Counted from the stretch's first letter, positions 30,428-39,709 are shown. The stretch is 64,000 nt of DNA from CAWATZ01 sp963784995 (GCA_963784995.1 CAWATZ010000003.1:558001-622000); one strand, 5' to 3'. The notes: generated by a model not told the origin, from the letters alone. Numbers and translations are program-made.

Positions 30428-33400
30428 ATGATGATCCGACAACCCCGAACGAGGAAGAGCCATCGCGGCGTCATCCTGCTGGTCGTCCTGGCGATGCTGA
30501 CCCTGTTCACCATCATCGGCCTGGTCTTCGTGTTCCTGGCCGATTCCTACGCCACCTCGGCCCGCGTGGCCCTCGATGCTGAGAAGGTCCTCCGGCCGGC
30601 CGTCGAGCCCGAGCTGGCCCTGGCATGCGTCCTCGGTCAGCTGATCTGTGACGTTCCGGATGAGGGCAGCGGCATCCACTCCTCGCTGCGCGGCCACAGC
30701 CTGGCCCGGAACCTGTACGGCTGGAATGACGCCGCCGGCTTCCTCAACGACAAGGCCTTTGCCGGTCTGGGCCGGCTGCGCTATCCCAGCACGGTATTTC
30801 CTTCGGTCAACGATTCCGACCTGCTTAACTGCAAGTTCTTTGAAAGCGACGGCTGGGTGCGCGACCCCGAACGCCTTGGCAGCCATCCCCCCGGCCAGTC
30901 GCGTGGCTCCTACGTTCCGGGGAACGTGCCCTACACTTACGTCGATAACAACAATGCCTACCTGGCGTTTCTGAACCCGGTCACCAGCCGGATCGAGATT
31001 CCCTCGTTTCATCGTCCGTGGGTCTTCAACCTCGATCCCCAGACGGGCAAACTTCTGGCCAACCCGCCTCCGTTCAACGATCCCCGCCATCCCAACTGGA
31101 GCAGTCCAGCCGGCAAATACCTCACCCTTCGACCACGTCCTGCCGAGATGGGGCCTGGTTTTCCTTATCCAGCGGACCCCGGCGGGGACGTCAAGAATTG
31201 TGACGGCGCTCCCGGCGGCAATGACAGCATCTGGATCGACATCGATGCTCCCGTGCTGCTGGCTCCCAATGGTCAGAAATACAAGATGCTCGCCGCGCTG
31301 CTGGTCGTGGAGCTGGACAGTCGAATCAACGTCAACGTTCACGGCAACGTCCTGGGCACCAAGAACGCTCATGCCGGCAACCAGGGTTTCGGGCCCTGGG
31401 AAGTGAACCTGGGCAAGGTGCTGACCGGGACCCAGCCCGGCACAGCTTCTCCGGAGTGGATCAACCTGTTCCTTGGCACTCCCGCGAACCAGCGCGTGCT
31501 GGGCCGTTATGGTCCCAGGGGACTGCCTCTGCGTCCAGGCGGCTTCACTCCGCCTGCGAACGGCGTCTCCCGCGGCTGGGCCCAGACCGACCAGAATGGA
31601 GTGACCGACCCCAGTTCGACCTCGGGAGCGCCAACGCCTCCCTATCGACTCCCCACGGGCTTCGGGCCGGGCTTTCCGGACTTTCCCGGCAGCGGCTATC
31701 AGAACGGCTATCCGCGTGAATACACCAGCACGGGCACCGCGACCGGGACCCTCGTTCATCCCATGCTCTGCGATCCGGTCCATCCGGCCGCCGGGAACCG
31801 TGCCTTCTCCGTCCCGGACATGGTGCCGCTCTTGCGGCATGGCGGCACGAACTGGGAATTCCTCTCGTCCGATCTGCTGCGGCTGTGTCCATCCAGCCTT
31901 CAGAGTGCCACGGCACGGAACCAGATCACCACGACCAGCTTCGATCTCGATCGGCCTGTCGCTGTTCCTTACGTCTGGGACAAGAGTGCGTCTCCTTACA
32001 AGATGTCCGGAGCGTATCCTTACTCGCTCAAGCAAGCAGACGTTACCGCTCCCTTCGACCAGTCGCAATTCGCCGCCCTCAACCAGGCCCTCTCGGGACC
32101 GCTGCCTGCACTCACGGAGTTCGACGCCAACTGGCGCTCCGTCCTGACCCAGGTGGGCAAGCTGGATTTGAATCGGCCGTTGGCTCCGTATCCGAATCCC
32201 GACCCGACCACGGGTCTGATCGCCAGCGACGACCTGGGGCAGTACGACAAGGCGCTGCAAGATCGGCAGGACCTGGCCCGCGACATTTTCCTGGTCCTGC
32301 AGCAGGTCACCGGGGCACGCCATCCAACCAGCGGTCTGGGCGCCGCGGAGTTCAACGCTCTTCGCGCTCTGGCTCAGATCGCCGTCAACATCGTTGATTT
32401 CATCGATTCCGACGACAATCGGACGCCTTTCAACTGGTTCGGTTCCGAGTGGGTCTTTGGCGTCGAATTGCCCCGGCTGGTGATCAACGAAACCTACGTG
32501 CAGTACGACAATGATCCTGCTGATCCGGGCTTCGATGAGACTGTCGAACCTCCCTCCCTCAAGAGGGCGACAACGCATTACAACGTCAACGTCTGGGTGG
32601 AACTGCTCAATCCGCTCAATGGTACGACCGATCGCGTTTATCAAAATCCTCCTCGGACGGGTTTCCCGAACAAGGACGTCGAGGCCCGCCTGGCCAGCAA
32701 CGCGGGACCGATCTACCAGGTTGTGATTGCCAATCCGCTGTCCAGCAGCGCGGCCTTGCTCGATCCCGCCAACGTCACCGGCGATCCGGATTTCCAGAAT
32801 GGAAGCGGGCCAAGCCGGGTTCATACCATCGCGTCCGACTTCGGAGCCAACCCCATTGTGCTGCCCACCAACGGCACTTACAGCAGTCCGGGGACAGGCC
32901 AGAAAGGGTTCTTTGTGCTTGGACCGCAGGTCGCATTCCTGGTTGGCGAAAACCCCGACTTGCCTTGCTCTCACAAATCGCCGAGCATGACCTATCCGGT
33001 GCCCGTGACCGCGTTTGGGGCCCGGCGACCCGCTCGCCCAATCATCCTGCTGCGCCGTCTTGCCTGTCCGGGACTGCCGGTTCAAAGCAACCCGAAGCTG
33101 CCGCACTACAATCCCTTCCTCACCGTCGATTATTGCGACAATACTGCTCCGCCCGGCGGCAATGATGCCCGGCAATACAAGACCAGCGGGCCCAATCAAG
33201 AGCTGCCGATGGCCGCCCGCAAGGCGATGGGCCGAATGCAACCCTACGCGGCCGCAAGCAGCCAGGTCGTCGCTCAGCAGCCGCTTCCCGCCCTTGGCGA
33301 CCAGCCGCAACATACGTTCTTCCGACACAATGGCCAGGGCAGCACCGCGCCGGCCGCATCGGACGCGACCCTGAAGGTTCCGTTTGACTGGTTGGTTCAC

Positions 33401-34432
33401 CTCGACCGCCCCCTGATCAGCAAGACGGAACTTCTGTACGTTGCTGGCTGCAAACCTCACGAACTGACCCACCTGTTCACCAGCGGAACCAACGCCAATC
33501 AGCAGATTGCTCCCTGGCTGGATCAGACGACCCGGCTCTATCGCTTCCTGGAGTTTGCCGGCGTGACTCCGCTGACCGGCGGCGTTCCCCTGGGAGGCCG
33601 GGTGCCGGGCCGGATCAACGTCAACATGGTCTTTGCTCCGGAAACCTGGCGTGCCATTTGCGATGCGCAACCAGGCAATCGCTACACGCAAACACAGGTC
33701 GATGATGCCTTTGCTGCTCTGCTCCAGCAGCGAACGCCTACCGTCCAGTCCGGAACTCACGTTCCGGGACCCAATGACACTCCCTTCTGGGGCCTTGGTG
33801 CCGGACCGGCTTCGGGCAATGATCTTCTCACCGCAAATCCGCGCGGTCTTAACAACCAGCTGTTCACGCCTCCCGGCTATGACAGCAGCACCAATCCGTA
33901 TCAGCGCTTCGAGATGCTCAACAAGGTCTTCAGCAATGTCACCACACGCAGCAATGTCTTTGCGGTGTGGATCACGGTTGGGTTCTTCGAGGTGACGGAC
34001 GATACAACCATTCCTCCGAAACTCGGTCCCGAGATCGGCAAGGATCAGGGCCGGCTCATCCGCCACCGGATGTTTGCCATCGTGGACCGGACCAACCTGC
34101 GGATCTTTGCGACGACATCGAAGGCCGCGATCACTGCCAGCCCGGGCGGGACCACGGCTGCTGTCCAGCTGGCTGACATGAACGGCACCGTCGGGCACTC
34201 GGGCTTTGCCTGGAACGTCCAGCCGGGCTCCGTCCTCACGTATGAACCGGACGATCCGCTCGGCAATGAAGAAACCGTGGTGGTCCAGGCCAACAACCAG
34301 GCGACCTTCTTCAAGAACCATCCGGCGGGGTGTCGGGTTATCAGCCGCGGCAATCCGGGACCCTGGACGCAGCAGCGCTACGATCCCCGGCGGGACAGCG
34401 CGGTCGTGCCCTACTTTGCCGTCATTGAGTGA
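30428..34432 (+). CDS. Giant PilX/GspK-like protein with pseudopilin N-terminus
   Basis: A 1334-residue protein. The N-terminus, MMIRQPRTRKSHRGVILLVV then LAMLTLFTIIGLVFVFLADS, has the basic stretch, the RG|V junction and the long hydrophobic helix of PilX/GspK-type pseudopilins. The rest is a large extracytoplasmic domain rich in Pro, Gly, Asn and aromatic residues. It contains stretches such as LDSRINVNVHGNVLG and RVPGRINVNMVFAPETW. A short N-INVN motif recurs, as in related planctomycete proteins annotated only as hypothetical. AAGGAG lies about 11 nt before the ATG pair. The next gene follows after 24 nt. It probably belongs to a type II secretion or type IV pilus-like machine encoded elsewhere. 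No other such gene is here. A long antisense frame over it is a shadow. Confidence 0.75.
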   Translation: MMIRQPRTRKSHRGVILLVVLAMLTLFTIIGLVFVFLADSYATSARVALDAEKVLRPAVEPELALACVLGQLICDVPDEGSGIHSSLRGHSLARNLYGWNDAAGFLNDKAFAGLGRLRYPSTVFPSVNDSDLLNCKFFESDGWVRDPERLGSHPPGQSRGSYVPGNVPYTYVDNNNAYLAFLNPVTSRIEIPSFHRPWVFNLDPQTGKLLANPPPFNDPRHPNWSSPAGKYLTLRPRPAEMGPGFPYPADPGGDVKNCDGAPGGNDSIWIDIDAPVLLAPNGQKYKMLAALLVVELDSRINVNVHGNVLGTKNAHAGNQGFGPWEVNLGKVLTGTQPGTASPEWINLFLGTPANQRVLGRYGPRGLPLRPGGFTPPANGVSRGWAQTDQNGVTDPSSTSGAPTPPYRLPTGFGPGFPDFPGSGYQNGYPREYTSTGTATGTLVHPMLCDPVHPAAGNRAFSVPDMVPLLRHGGTNWEFLSSDLLRLCPSSLQSATARNQITTTSFDLDRPVAVPYVWDKSASPYKMSGAYPYSLKQADVTAPFDQSQFAALNQALSGPLPALTEFDANWRSVLTQVGKLDLNRPLAPYPNPDPTTGLIASDDLGQYDKALQDRQDLARDIFLVLQQVTGARHPTSGLGAAEFNALRALAQIAVNIVDFIDSDDNRTPFNWFGSEWVFGVELPRLVINETYVQYDNDPADPGFDETVEPPSLKRATTHYNVNVWVELLNPLNGTTDRVYQNPPRTGFPNKDVEARLASNAGPIYQVVIANPLSSSAALLDPANVTGDPDFQNGSGPSRVHTIASDFGANPIVLPTNGTYSSPGTGQKGFFVLGPQVAFLVGENPDLPCSHKSPSMTYPVPVTAFGARRPARPIILLRRLACPGLPVQSNPKLPHYNPFLTVDYCDNTAPPGGNDARQYKTSGPNQELPMAARKAMGRMQPYAAASSQVVAQQPLPALGDQPQHTFFRHNGQGSTAPAASDATLKVPFDWLVHLDRPLISKTELLYVAGCKPHELTHLFTSGTNANQQIAPWLDQTTRLYRFLEFAGVTPLTGGVPLGGRVPGRINVNMVFAPETWRAICDAQPGNRYTQTQVDDAFAALLQQRTPTVQSGTHVPGPNDTPFWGLGAGPASGNDLLTANPRGLNNQLFTPPGYDSSTNPYQRFEMLNKVFSNVTTRSNVFAVWITVGFFEVTDDTTIPPKLGPEIGKDQGRLIRHRMFAIVDRTNLRIFATTSKAAITASPGGTTAAVQLADMNGTVGHSGFAWNVQPGSVLTYEPDDPLGNEETVVVQANNQATFFKNHPAGCRVISRGNPGPWTQQRYDPRRDSAVVPYFAVIE

Positions 34433-34456
34433 GTCCAAACCAAACGAGTCCAGACG

Positions 34457-35474
34457 ATGCAATCGCAAGATCCAATCATCCGCTCAATCGAAGTGGGATC
34501 ACTGGGCGTGTGTCATCTGAAGCGCGTGTGGTCCAGGGCGATGCGCAGTGCGCAGGGCCTGCCCCTGGCGCAAGAGGATGCCGGAGAATGGATCATCGAC
34601 AAGATGGTCCTCGATGGCCTGGGGTTGGCACTCGAAGAAACGATGCAATTTCTCTTTCAACGCGGTCCGACCTGGGACACGTTTGAAAGTTGGGTTCTGG
34701 AGAAGAATGGGGGATGTCTCGATCCACGGGCGGTTCGGCGGATCAACGCGGTCATCCGCGGGACGGGCTACGATGAGGATCTGGCGAACGCGCTGGCTCA
34801 GGTGGAACAGAGCCCTCCCGTGTTGACCGCGGAAGACCTTGCCTTCTGGAAAGAACAGGGTTACGTCGTTGTCCACGACGCGATATCCCCGGAGCAGTGC
34901 CAGGCCACAGAGCAGGCGGTGTGGCAATTCCTCGGCGCGGACCCCCAGGATCCGGACACCTGGTATCGGCCGCACACGCACGGCATCATGGTGCAGTTTT
35001 TCCACCACCCAGCCCTGGCGGCCAACCGCCGGTCGCCCCGGATTCACAAGGCGTTTGCCCAGCTCTGGGGTACAGCCGATCTCTGGGTGACCTGTGATCG
35101 CGTGAGCTGCAATCCTCCCGAACGGGCCGGCTGGAAGTTTCCCGGCCCCCGCCTCCACTGGGATACCAGCCTGGTGCTGCCGATTCCATTTGGAGTCCAG
35201 GGCTTGCTCTACCTGACGGACACGCCGGCCAACCAGGGGGCCTTCACCTGTGTGCCAGGCTTTCACCGCCGCATCGCGGCCTGGCTGCAAAGTCTTCCCC
35301 CAGGCGCGGACCCCCAAATGCAGGACCTGGAAAGCCTGGGAGCGGCGCCATCCGGGCAAAGCCGGCGACCTGGTCATCTGGCACCAGGCGTTGCCCCACG
35401 GCAGCAGGCCGAACCATGCCGCCCGGCCGCGCCTGGTTCAGTACCTGACGATGTACGCGGCGCCGCGAAATTGA
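34457..35474 (+). CDS. Phytanoyl-CoA dioxygenase (PhyH) family protein (one frame break)
   Basis: About 339 residues of a probable Fe(II)/2-oxoglutarate oxygenase. The PhyH domain begins near residue 115 (LTAEDLAFWKEQGYVVVHDA, ISPEQCQATEQAV). The iron ligands are HWDTS (H-x-D) and the distal His in WHQALPHGSRPN, whose Arg would bind 2-oxoglutarate. The frame changes at about 35340: adding a base to CTGGGAG lets SLGERRHPGKAGDLVIWHQ read through to the stop at 35474. The first 110 residues (IIDKMVLDGLGLALEETMQF and onward) are an extra domain I do not recognise. The gene faces the aspartyl hydroxylase-like gene, another Fe/2OG enzyme, across a long palindrome. The substrate is unknown. The start ATG has a weak ribosome binding site. 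Confidence 0.82.
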
Positions 35475-35496
35475 GGCATTCGCCAGCCGCACTTCC

Positions 35497-35611
35497 CCCC
35501 TCTCCCCTGTACTCGGGGGAGAGGGGTCGGGGGTGAGGGGGAGGGACCGGGCTCTCGACTGGTCAGCCCCCTCACCCCCAACCCCTCTCCCCCGAGTACA
35601 GGGGAGAGGGG
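35497..35611. repeat. 45-nt-arm inverted repeat between convergent oxygenase genes
   Basis: Arms 35497-35541 and 35567-35611 are complementary with one mismatch in 45 (starting CCCCTCTCCCCTGTACTCGG), around a 25-nt loop. It fills nearly the whole gap between two convergent genes and would make a very stable stem in either transcript. Confidence 0.85.
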
Positions 35612-35626
35612 AGTAGCGCTGGAATG

Positions 35627-36889
35627 CTAATCGCGCAACCATTTCAGCATGTGAGGATAAGGCGGCACTCCCATTTCGCTGGCACGCTTTGGCTCGGCAG
35701 TCAGGCCAATCCACTGCAAGGTCGGCACGCCAATGTAGCGGCCCGCGCTGAAATTGTCGATCAGCGCCTGGCTCCCGCCGCGATAGCCGCCGGCGTGGAA
35801 GACCACAGCAGGGTCGAGACCGAGATGAACGGCCGCGGCGTAGGACCAGGCGATGGCCATCATCTCATCGCCTCCGTCTTTGCCGACCTGCAGATGCGAT
35901 GCCGTCCGCTTCGCTGTCGGGACCACGGCCAGGTGACCTGCTTCGTGCAACAGGTCGCCCGGATACGTCAACTGGGCCTCATCAATCACCAGCACACCAT
36001 CCTCGATCCTGATACCGGGGAGAAAAGTCTTTTCCGCAATCACGCCAACACGCACGGGCAGGCCAATGCCGAGAAGGAACTCGACAATCCGGGCTGTGAG
36101 CGGATTGGTGAATGGCAGAGTCATGGGCACTCCTTCCTTGCAGTCAAGTCGAGTCAAGGGGTTAACCTTCCGCCTGATGACGGCCTCCCGGTCCGCAACG
36201 TCCCTCAGCTCCGGCTGGAGTGCCGGTTCCTGGAGCACCTGCTGAAAGGACTCGAAGCCTCCAGTCTTCTGAGGCGGCGCCGGCGGCGGGCCGGCGGCGG
36301 GCTCCGGGGGCAGGACGCCGCCCTGCGGCAGCAACCCGCGCAGCCAGTCGTTCACGGTGCAGTCGAGGACGAGGTGGACGCGGTCGGTCGCGCCGCGGTT
36401 GGCGACCCGGTGAGGCAGGTTGAAGTTGACGTACCAGGCTTCGCCGGGGTTCATCGCCAGCCGCACGCCGTTGACGACAAAGTCCACGTCGGGGTTCGTG
36501 GTGACGGGAACGTGGACGCGGACTTCACCGTTCTCCAGGCCGAGGTGGTGGTCGCGGTGTTCGCGGATGCGTGCCCCGGGCTTGAGCCGTAACAGCCGCA
36601 CCGCCAGCAGGGGACAGCGGAACTGAGCCAGGACCTCGCGCAGGTAGGGGCAGTGCTCGAGGAGGGGCGTGTCGGCGAACGGCTCCCGTGGCGCCGGGTC
36701 CGCGTACAGGTTGCCCGCCCGGCCGCCCACGGCCCGCAGGGGGGCGCCGCTCCACTCCCCCTCGTAATCCTGCGTGTTATAGTGGGCGAGCCAGGCAGCC
36801 ATGGGGATGCGATCGTGGTCGGTGCGGAGGCGCTCGGCGTCGAAGTGCAAGGGCAACTGGCAGAAGGCGAGAATCCCAGGGTCCGACAA
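35627..36889 (-). CDS. Aspartyl/asparaginyl beta-hydroxylase domain fused to a HEAGH-motif domain
   Basis: A 420-residue open frame. Residues 1-200 match the aspartyl/asparaginyl beta-hydroxylase fold. IREHRDHHLGLENGEVRVHV and NPGEAWYVNFNLPHRVANRG carry the iron ligands and surrounding residues, and TDRVHLVLDCTVNDWL closes the domain. After a Pro-rich linker, residues 255-420 form a different domain with DLLHEAGHLAVVP, a HExxH-like zinc-protease signature. A strong internal site (AAGGAAGGAG) precedes an ATG at 36124, exactly at the start of this second domain (MTLPFTNPLTARIVEFLL). It may therefore be a separate gene, either with a stop lost to an indel or reinitiated. The first start is TTG 36889, supported by GAGGAG. 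Neither substrate is known. Confidence 0.78.
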   Translation of the reverse strand: MSDPGILAFCQLPLHFDAERLRTDHDRIPMAAWLAHYNTQDYEGEWSGAPLRAVGGRAGNLYADPAPREPFADTPLLEHCPYLREVLAQFRCPLLAVRLLRLKPGARIREHRDHHLGLENGEVRVHVPVTTNPDVDFVVNGVRLAMNPGEAWYVNFNLPHRVANRGATDRVHLVLDCTVNDWLRGLLPQGGVLPPEPAAGPPPAPPQKTGGFESFQQVLQEPALQPELRDVADREAVIRRKVNPLTRLDCKEGVPMTLPFTNPLTARIVEFLLGIGLPVRVGVIAEKTFLPGIRIEDGVLVIDEAQLTYPGDLLHEAGHLAVVPTAKRTASHLQVGKDGGDEMMAIAWSYAAAVHLGLDPAVVFHAGGYRGGSQALIDNFSAGRYIGVPTLQWIGLTAEPKRASEMGVPPYPHMLKWLRD

Positions 36890-37092
36890 GGAAAGGTCTC
36901 CTCGGCTGCGCCGGCGGTGGGCGGGTTGCCTGGCAAGATCCGATGGTGTTCCCCGGACGGTTCCTCGTCATCGTAGCGACCGGCCCCCTGCGCGGCCACC
37001 CGGCAGTGCCACGGTTTTTCGCTTGACAATCGATGGGTCTGAGGTGAGGATAAACTTTCATACAAGTTTTCAGGTGTCAAAAGGAGGGGACG

Positions 37093-37608
37093 ATGGCTGA
37101 ACCCTTTATCGGCGAAATTCGCATGGTCGGATTCAACTTTGCTCCCGCTGGATGGGCTTTTTGCAATGGCCAGCTCCTTTTCATCTCGGAGAATGATGCG
37201 CTTTTTGCCCTGATCGGCACGACCTATGGCGGCGACGGGGTTCAAACTTTTGCGCTGCCCAATCTGCAGAGCCGCATTCCGGTTCATCAAGGCACCTTGG
37301 CGGGCGCCGGCTTCGTGCCGGGTCAAACCGGCGGCGCCGAACAGGTGACCTTGAGCACGGCGCAGATTCCGGGCCATTCGCATTCGGCACAGTGTAATTC
37401 CGGAGCCACGCAAACCACCACGAGCCCCGCCGGCGCGGTCTGGCTGAACTACGATCAAAACCAGTATACGGACAAGGCGACGCCCGCAACCATGAACGGG
37501 GCCGCAGTGGGCAACAGCGGTGGTAGTCAACCCCACGACAACCTGATGCCCTACCTGACAGTTAACTTCGTCATTGCGCTCGTTGGAGTTTATCCGAGCC
37601 AGAACTGA
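37093..37608 (+). CDS. Tail-collar / microcystin-dependent-protein family protein, copy 1
   Basis: A 171-residue member of the phage tail collar (MdpB-like) family. The N-terminal block is EPFIGEIRMVGFNFAPAGWA then FCNGQLLFISENDALFALIG. TTYGGDGVQTFALPNLQSR leads into an IPVHQG segment, and the protein ends AVGNSGGSQPHDN and FVIALVGVYPSQN. AAGGAGGG precedes the ATG. It is the first of three adjacent paralogues, followed by GNAT, DUF6916 and methyltransferase genes on the same strand. Such triplets occur in many non-phage genomes, where their role is unknown. A TTGACA at about 37023 suggests a promoter just upstream, but I see no good -10 at the right distance. No prophage genes are near. Confidence 0.9.
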   Translation: MAEPFIGEIRMVGFNFAPAGWAFCNGQLLFISENDALFALIGTTYGGDGVQTFALPNLQSRIPVHQGTLAGAGFVPGQTGGAEQVTLSTAQIPGHSHSAQCNSGATQTTTSPAGAVWLNYDQNQYTDKATPATMNGAAVGNSGGSQPHDNLMPYLTVNFVIALVGVYPSQN

Positions 37609-37690
37609 GCGGTTGTGTTCGTCATCGAAACAGCATGCTGGTTGCCCATTGCCCAAAAAAGCCGGCAACACCAATCACTGGAGAAAGACG

Positions 37691-38191
37691 ATGAGTACGC
37701 CTTTCCTGGGTCAAATATCCATGTTTTCGTTCAACTTCGCGCCGAAGGGCTCGGCGCTTTGCAATGGGCAGATCCTGCCGATCAACCAATACGCGGCCCT
37801 GTTCTCGCTCCTGGGGACGACCTACGGCGGCAACGGCACAACAACCTTTGCCCTGCCGAACCTCCAGGGACGGACGCCAATTGGTCAAGGCGGGGGTATC
37901 GCGCAGGGGGAGGTCGGCGGAGAATCAACCCACACCCTGATTAGTCAGGAGATCCCATCGCACACGCACTCGGCAAACGCGAGCGCGGCCGCGGCGACGA
38001 CCGGGAATCCAAGCGGCGCGGTCTGGGCCAATGGCGGCAAAAATAACTTCACGCCAACGGCGCCGAACAACTCGATGAACGGCGGCACGATCGCCAATAC
38101 CGGGGGCAGCACGGCCCATGAGAACACCCCGCCATTTCTCGTTGTGAATTGCTGTATCGCGCTGCAAGGAATCTTCCCCAGCCGTAATTAA
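37691..38191 (+). CDS. Tail-collar / microcystin-dependent-protein family protein, copy 2
   Basis: A 166-residue paralogue of its neighbours. It has STPFLGQISMFSFNFAPKGS then ALCNGQILPINQYAALFSLL, GTTYGGNGTTTFALPNLQGR and a His-containing segment EIPSHTHSANASAAAA. It ends in VVNCCIALQGIFPSRN. GGAGAAAG precedes the ATG at 37691. Open frame exists further upstream, but without family similarity. It lies 82 nt after copy 1 and 38 nt before copy 3. The middle part, after the PNLQGR block, differs most between the three copies, which suggests that this region, not the ends, determines specificity. Confidence 0.9.
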   Translation: MSTPFLGQISMFSFNFAPKGSALCNGQILPINQYAALFSLLGTTYGGNGTTTFALPNLQGRTPIGQGGGIAQGEVGGESTHTLISQEIPSHTHSANASAAAATTGNPSGAVWANGGKNNFTPTAPNNSMNGGTIANTGGSTAHENTPPFLVVNCCIALQGIFPSRN

Positions 38192-38229
38192 TGCGACCCT
38201 TGGGCTCGTAGTCAACAAAGGAGCAGATC

Positions 38230-38760
38230 ATGGATCCATTTGTCGGCGAAATCCGCCTTTTTGGGTTTAACTTCGCCCCGGTTGGTTGGGCGCTCTGCCA
38301 GGGCCAGCTCTTGCCGATTTCCCAGTACACGGCCCTGTTTTCGCTCCTGGGGACGTACTACGGCGGCAATGGCACGAGCACTTTCGGACTGCCGAACTTT
38401 CAAGGAAACGTGCCGGTCCACCAGGGACAAGGCCCCGGGCTATCGCCATACGTCATCGGCGAGAGTGGCGGTACACAGACCGTCACGCTGCTCTTGTCCG
38501 AGATGCCCGCGCATTCGCACGGCGTGAAGTGCCTGGCTGGCGGCGGGGATTCCAACACGCCGGTCAATAACGGGTTTGCCGAGGTAACCGCCGGCCGCGG
38601 CACGGTCAATCTGTATGCGCCCAACACCGGCGGCCTGACCACCATGAACGCCGCTGCTCTTACTTCCGTCGGCGGGAACCAACCCCATAACAACATGGCC
38701 CCCTACCTGGGCTTGACTTTCTGCATCGCCTTGCAAGGCGTCTTTCCGTCCCGGAATTAA
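38230..38760 (+). CDS. Tail-collar / microcystin-dependent-protein family protein, copy 3
   Basis: A 176-residue third paralogue: DPFVGEIRLFGFNFAPVGWA, LCQGQLLPISQYTALFSLLG, YYGGNGTSTFGLPNFQGNVP, MPAHSHGVKCLAGGGDSNTP and the family ending FCIALQGVFPSRN. AAAGGAGC precedes the ATG. The GNAT gene starts 15 nt after its stop, so the cassette is probably one transcript. The conserved C-terminal FPS(R/Q)N in all three copies is notable. It may be an assembly or export signal, which is inference. Confidence 0.9.
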   Translation: MDPFVGEIRLFGFNFAPVGWALCQGQLLPISQYTALFSLLGTYYGGNGTSTFGLPNFQGNVPVHQGQGPGLSPYVIGESGGTQTVTLLLSEMPAHSHGVKCLAGGGDSNTPVNNGFAEVTAGRGTVNLYAPNTGGLTTMNAAALTSVGGNQPHNNMAPYLGLTFCIALQGVFPSRN

Positions 38761-38775
38761 CCACGGCAGTGTCGC

Positions 38776-39300
38776 ATGCTGCCATTGTCGCCAGGGGGCT
38801 CGAGATTTACCGTGGCGTTACCAGGCTCTCTTTGCCTCCGCGCTGCCGTTCCGGGCGACTCGGAATTTCTTTACCAGGTCTATGCCGGAACCAGGACCGA
38901 AGAGCTGGCCGTGACCGGTTGGGACGATGCGCAAAAGGAGCGGTTTCTCAGGATGCAGTTCGATGCCCAGCATCGCTATTATCACGACGTTTTTTCCGCG
39001 GCGTCCTATCAGGTCATCCTTTGGGATGGGGAGCGTGTCGGCCGGCTTTACGTCGATCGCCGGCCCGACGAGATCAGCATCATCGACATCGCCCTGCTCC
39101 CCAAATGGCGGGGCCGCGGCATCGGCGGCATCCTGCTGCGCGAGATCGCCGAAGAAGCGACCGGCGCGGGCAAGCTCGTTCGCATTTACGTCGAACACTT
39201 CAATCGCGCCCTGACGCTCTATCAGCGCCTTGGCTTCCGCAAGATCGGCGACACCGGCGTGTATTATCACATGGAATGGTCGCCGCCGGAAACCGCCTGA
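38776..39300 (+). CDS. GNAT family N-acetyltransferase
   Basis: A 174-residue acetyltransferase. Motif A, the acetyl-CoA pyrophosphate loop, is ALLPKWRGRGIGGILLREI. The substrate-side strand is FLYQVYAGTRTEELAVTGWD, and the C-terminal part ALTLYQRLGFRKIGDTGVYY completes the fold. Members of this type typically sit behind tail-collar genes and before DUF6916 genes, as here. The ATG at 38776 is the first in frame. The family region starts about residue 18, so a later start is possible. The ribosome binding site is weak, suggesting coupling to copy 3, which ends 15 nt upstream. The substrate may be a cassette protein or a small amine. Nothing in the sequence decides. Confidence 0.88.
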   Translation: MLPLSPGGSRFTVALPGSLCLRAAVPGDSEFLYQVYAGTRTEELAVTGWDDAQKERFLRMQFDAQHRYYHDVFSAASYQVILWDGERVGRLYVDRRPDEISIIDIALLPKWRGRGIGGILLREIAEEATGAGKLVRIYVEHFNRALTLYQRLGFRKIGDTGVYYHMEWSPPETA

Positions 39301-39340
39301 CTGAGTTGCGGTATCCGGAATTGTTTCGGAGTCCAACCCC

Positions 39341-39629
39341 ATGCCGGACCTGCTGACCCGCCAACAGTTCGAACCGTTGCTCCATCAGCACTTTACGCTG
39401 TGCGTTGATGAAAACAGCTCTTTTGTGGTCGAGTTGATCGAAGTCCAGCCATTGCCCAGACGCGGCGCCGCGGGAGCCCTTCTCGCTGATCTTCCGCGGG
39501 CCGGGCGAGTTTTACGTGCCGCAACGAATCTACCTGCTCCAGAACGAGACGCTCGGCAAGCAAGAGATTTTCCTGGTGCCGATCGGGCCCGACGCCGTCG
39601 GCCATCGCTACCAGGCGATCTTCAACTGA
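39341..39629 (+). CDS. DUF6916-like small protein (one frame break)
   Basis: About 95 residues in two frames. The first segment is MPDLLTRQQFEPLLHQHFTL then ENSSFVVELIEVQPLP. Removing one base near 39458 (CCCAGACG) joins it to DAAPREPFSLIFRGPGEFYV then PQRIYLLQNETLGKQEIFLV, ending YQAIFN. The pattern (LTxxxFxPxLxxxF, ELxEVxPL, FSLxFRGP, LFLVPxG, YxAxFN) is that of DUF6916 proteins, which accompany tail-collar genes in many bacteria. Function unknown. The predicted fold is a small beta barrel. A perfect palindrome follows at once. Confidence 0.78.
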
Positions 39630-39634
39630 CAGTG

Positions 39635-39686
39635 TAGTCCTCACGCGCCGCGTGAGGGGATTTCCTCACGCGGCGCGTGAGGACTA
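39635..39686. repeat. Perfect 23-nt inverted repeat
   Basis: Arms 39635-39657 (TAGTCCTCACGCGCCGCGTG and three more bases) and 39664-39686 are perfect complements around the 6-nt loop GGATTT. It lies between the DUF6916 gene and the methyltransferase gene, 24 nt before the latter's ATG, so it could attenuate that gene. Confidence 0.85.
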
Positions 39687-39709
39687 CTCGCAACGCATGG
39701 GACGGCCCG

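Noticed and set aside
29555..34468. 1637-residue open frame on the minus strand over the pseudopilin-like gene
   Set aside because: No ribosome binding site, and composition rich in Arg/Gly/Val as expected for an antisense shadow. The plus strand has a pseudopilin N-terminus and a ribosome binding site.
36991..37092. TTGACA near 37023 as the promoter of the tail-collar cassette
   Set aside because: No acceptable -10 at 16-18 nt. The nearest AT-rich hexamers are about 20 nt away, so I mention it only in the gene entry.
37093..38760. Possible prophage because of tail-collar domains
   Set aside because: No integrase, terminase, capsid, portal, baseplate or lysis genes within reach. The genes sit among ordinary metabolic and surface protein genes and match the resident microcystin-dependent-protein type.
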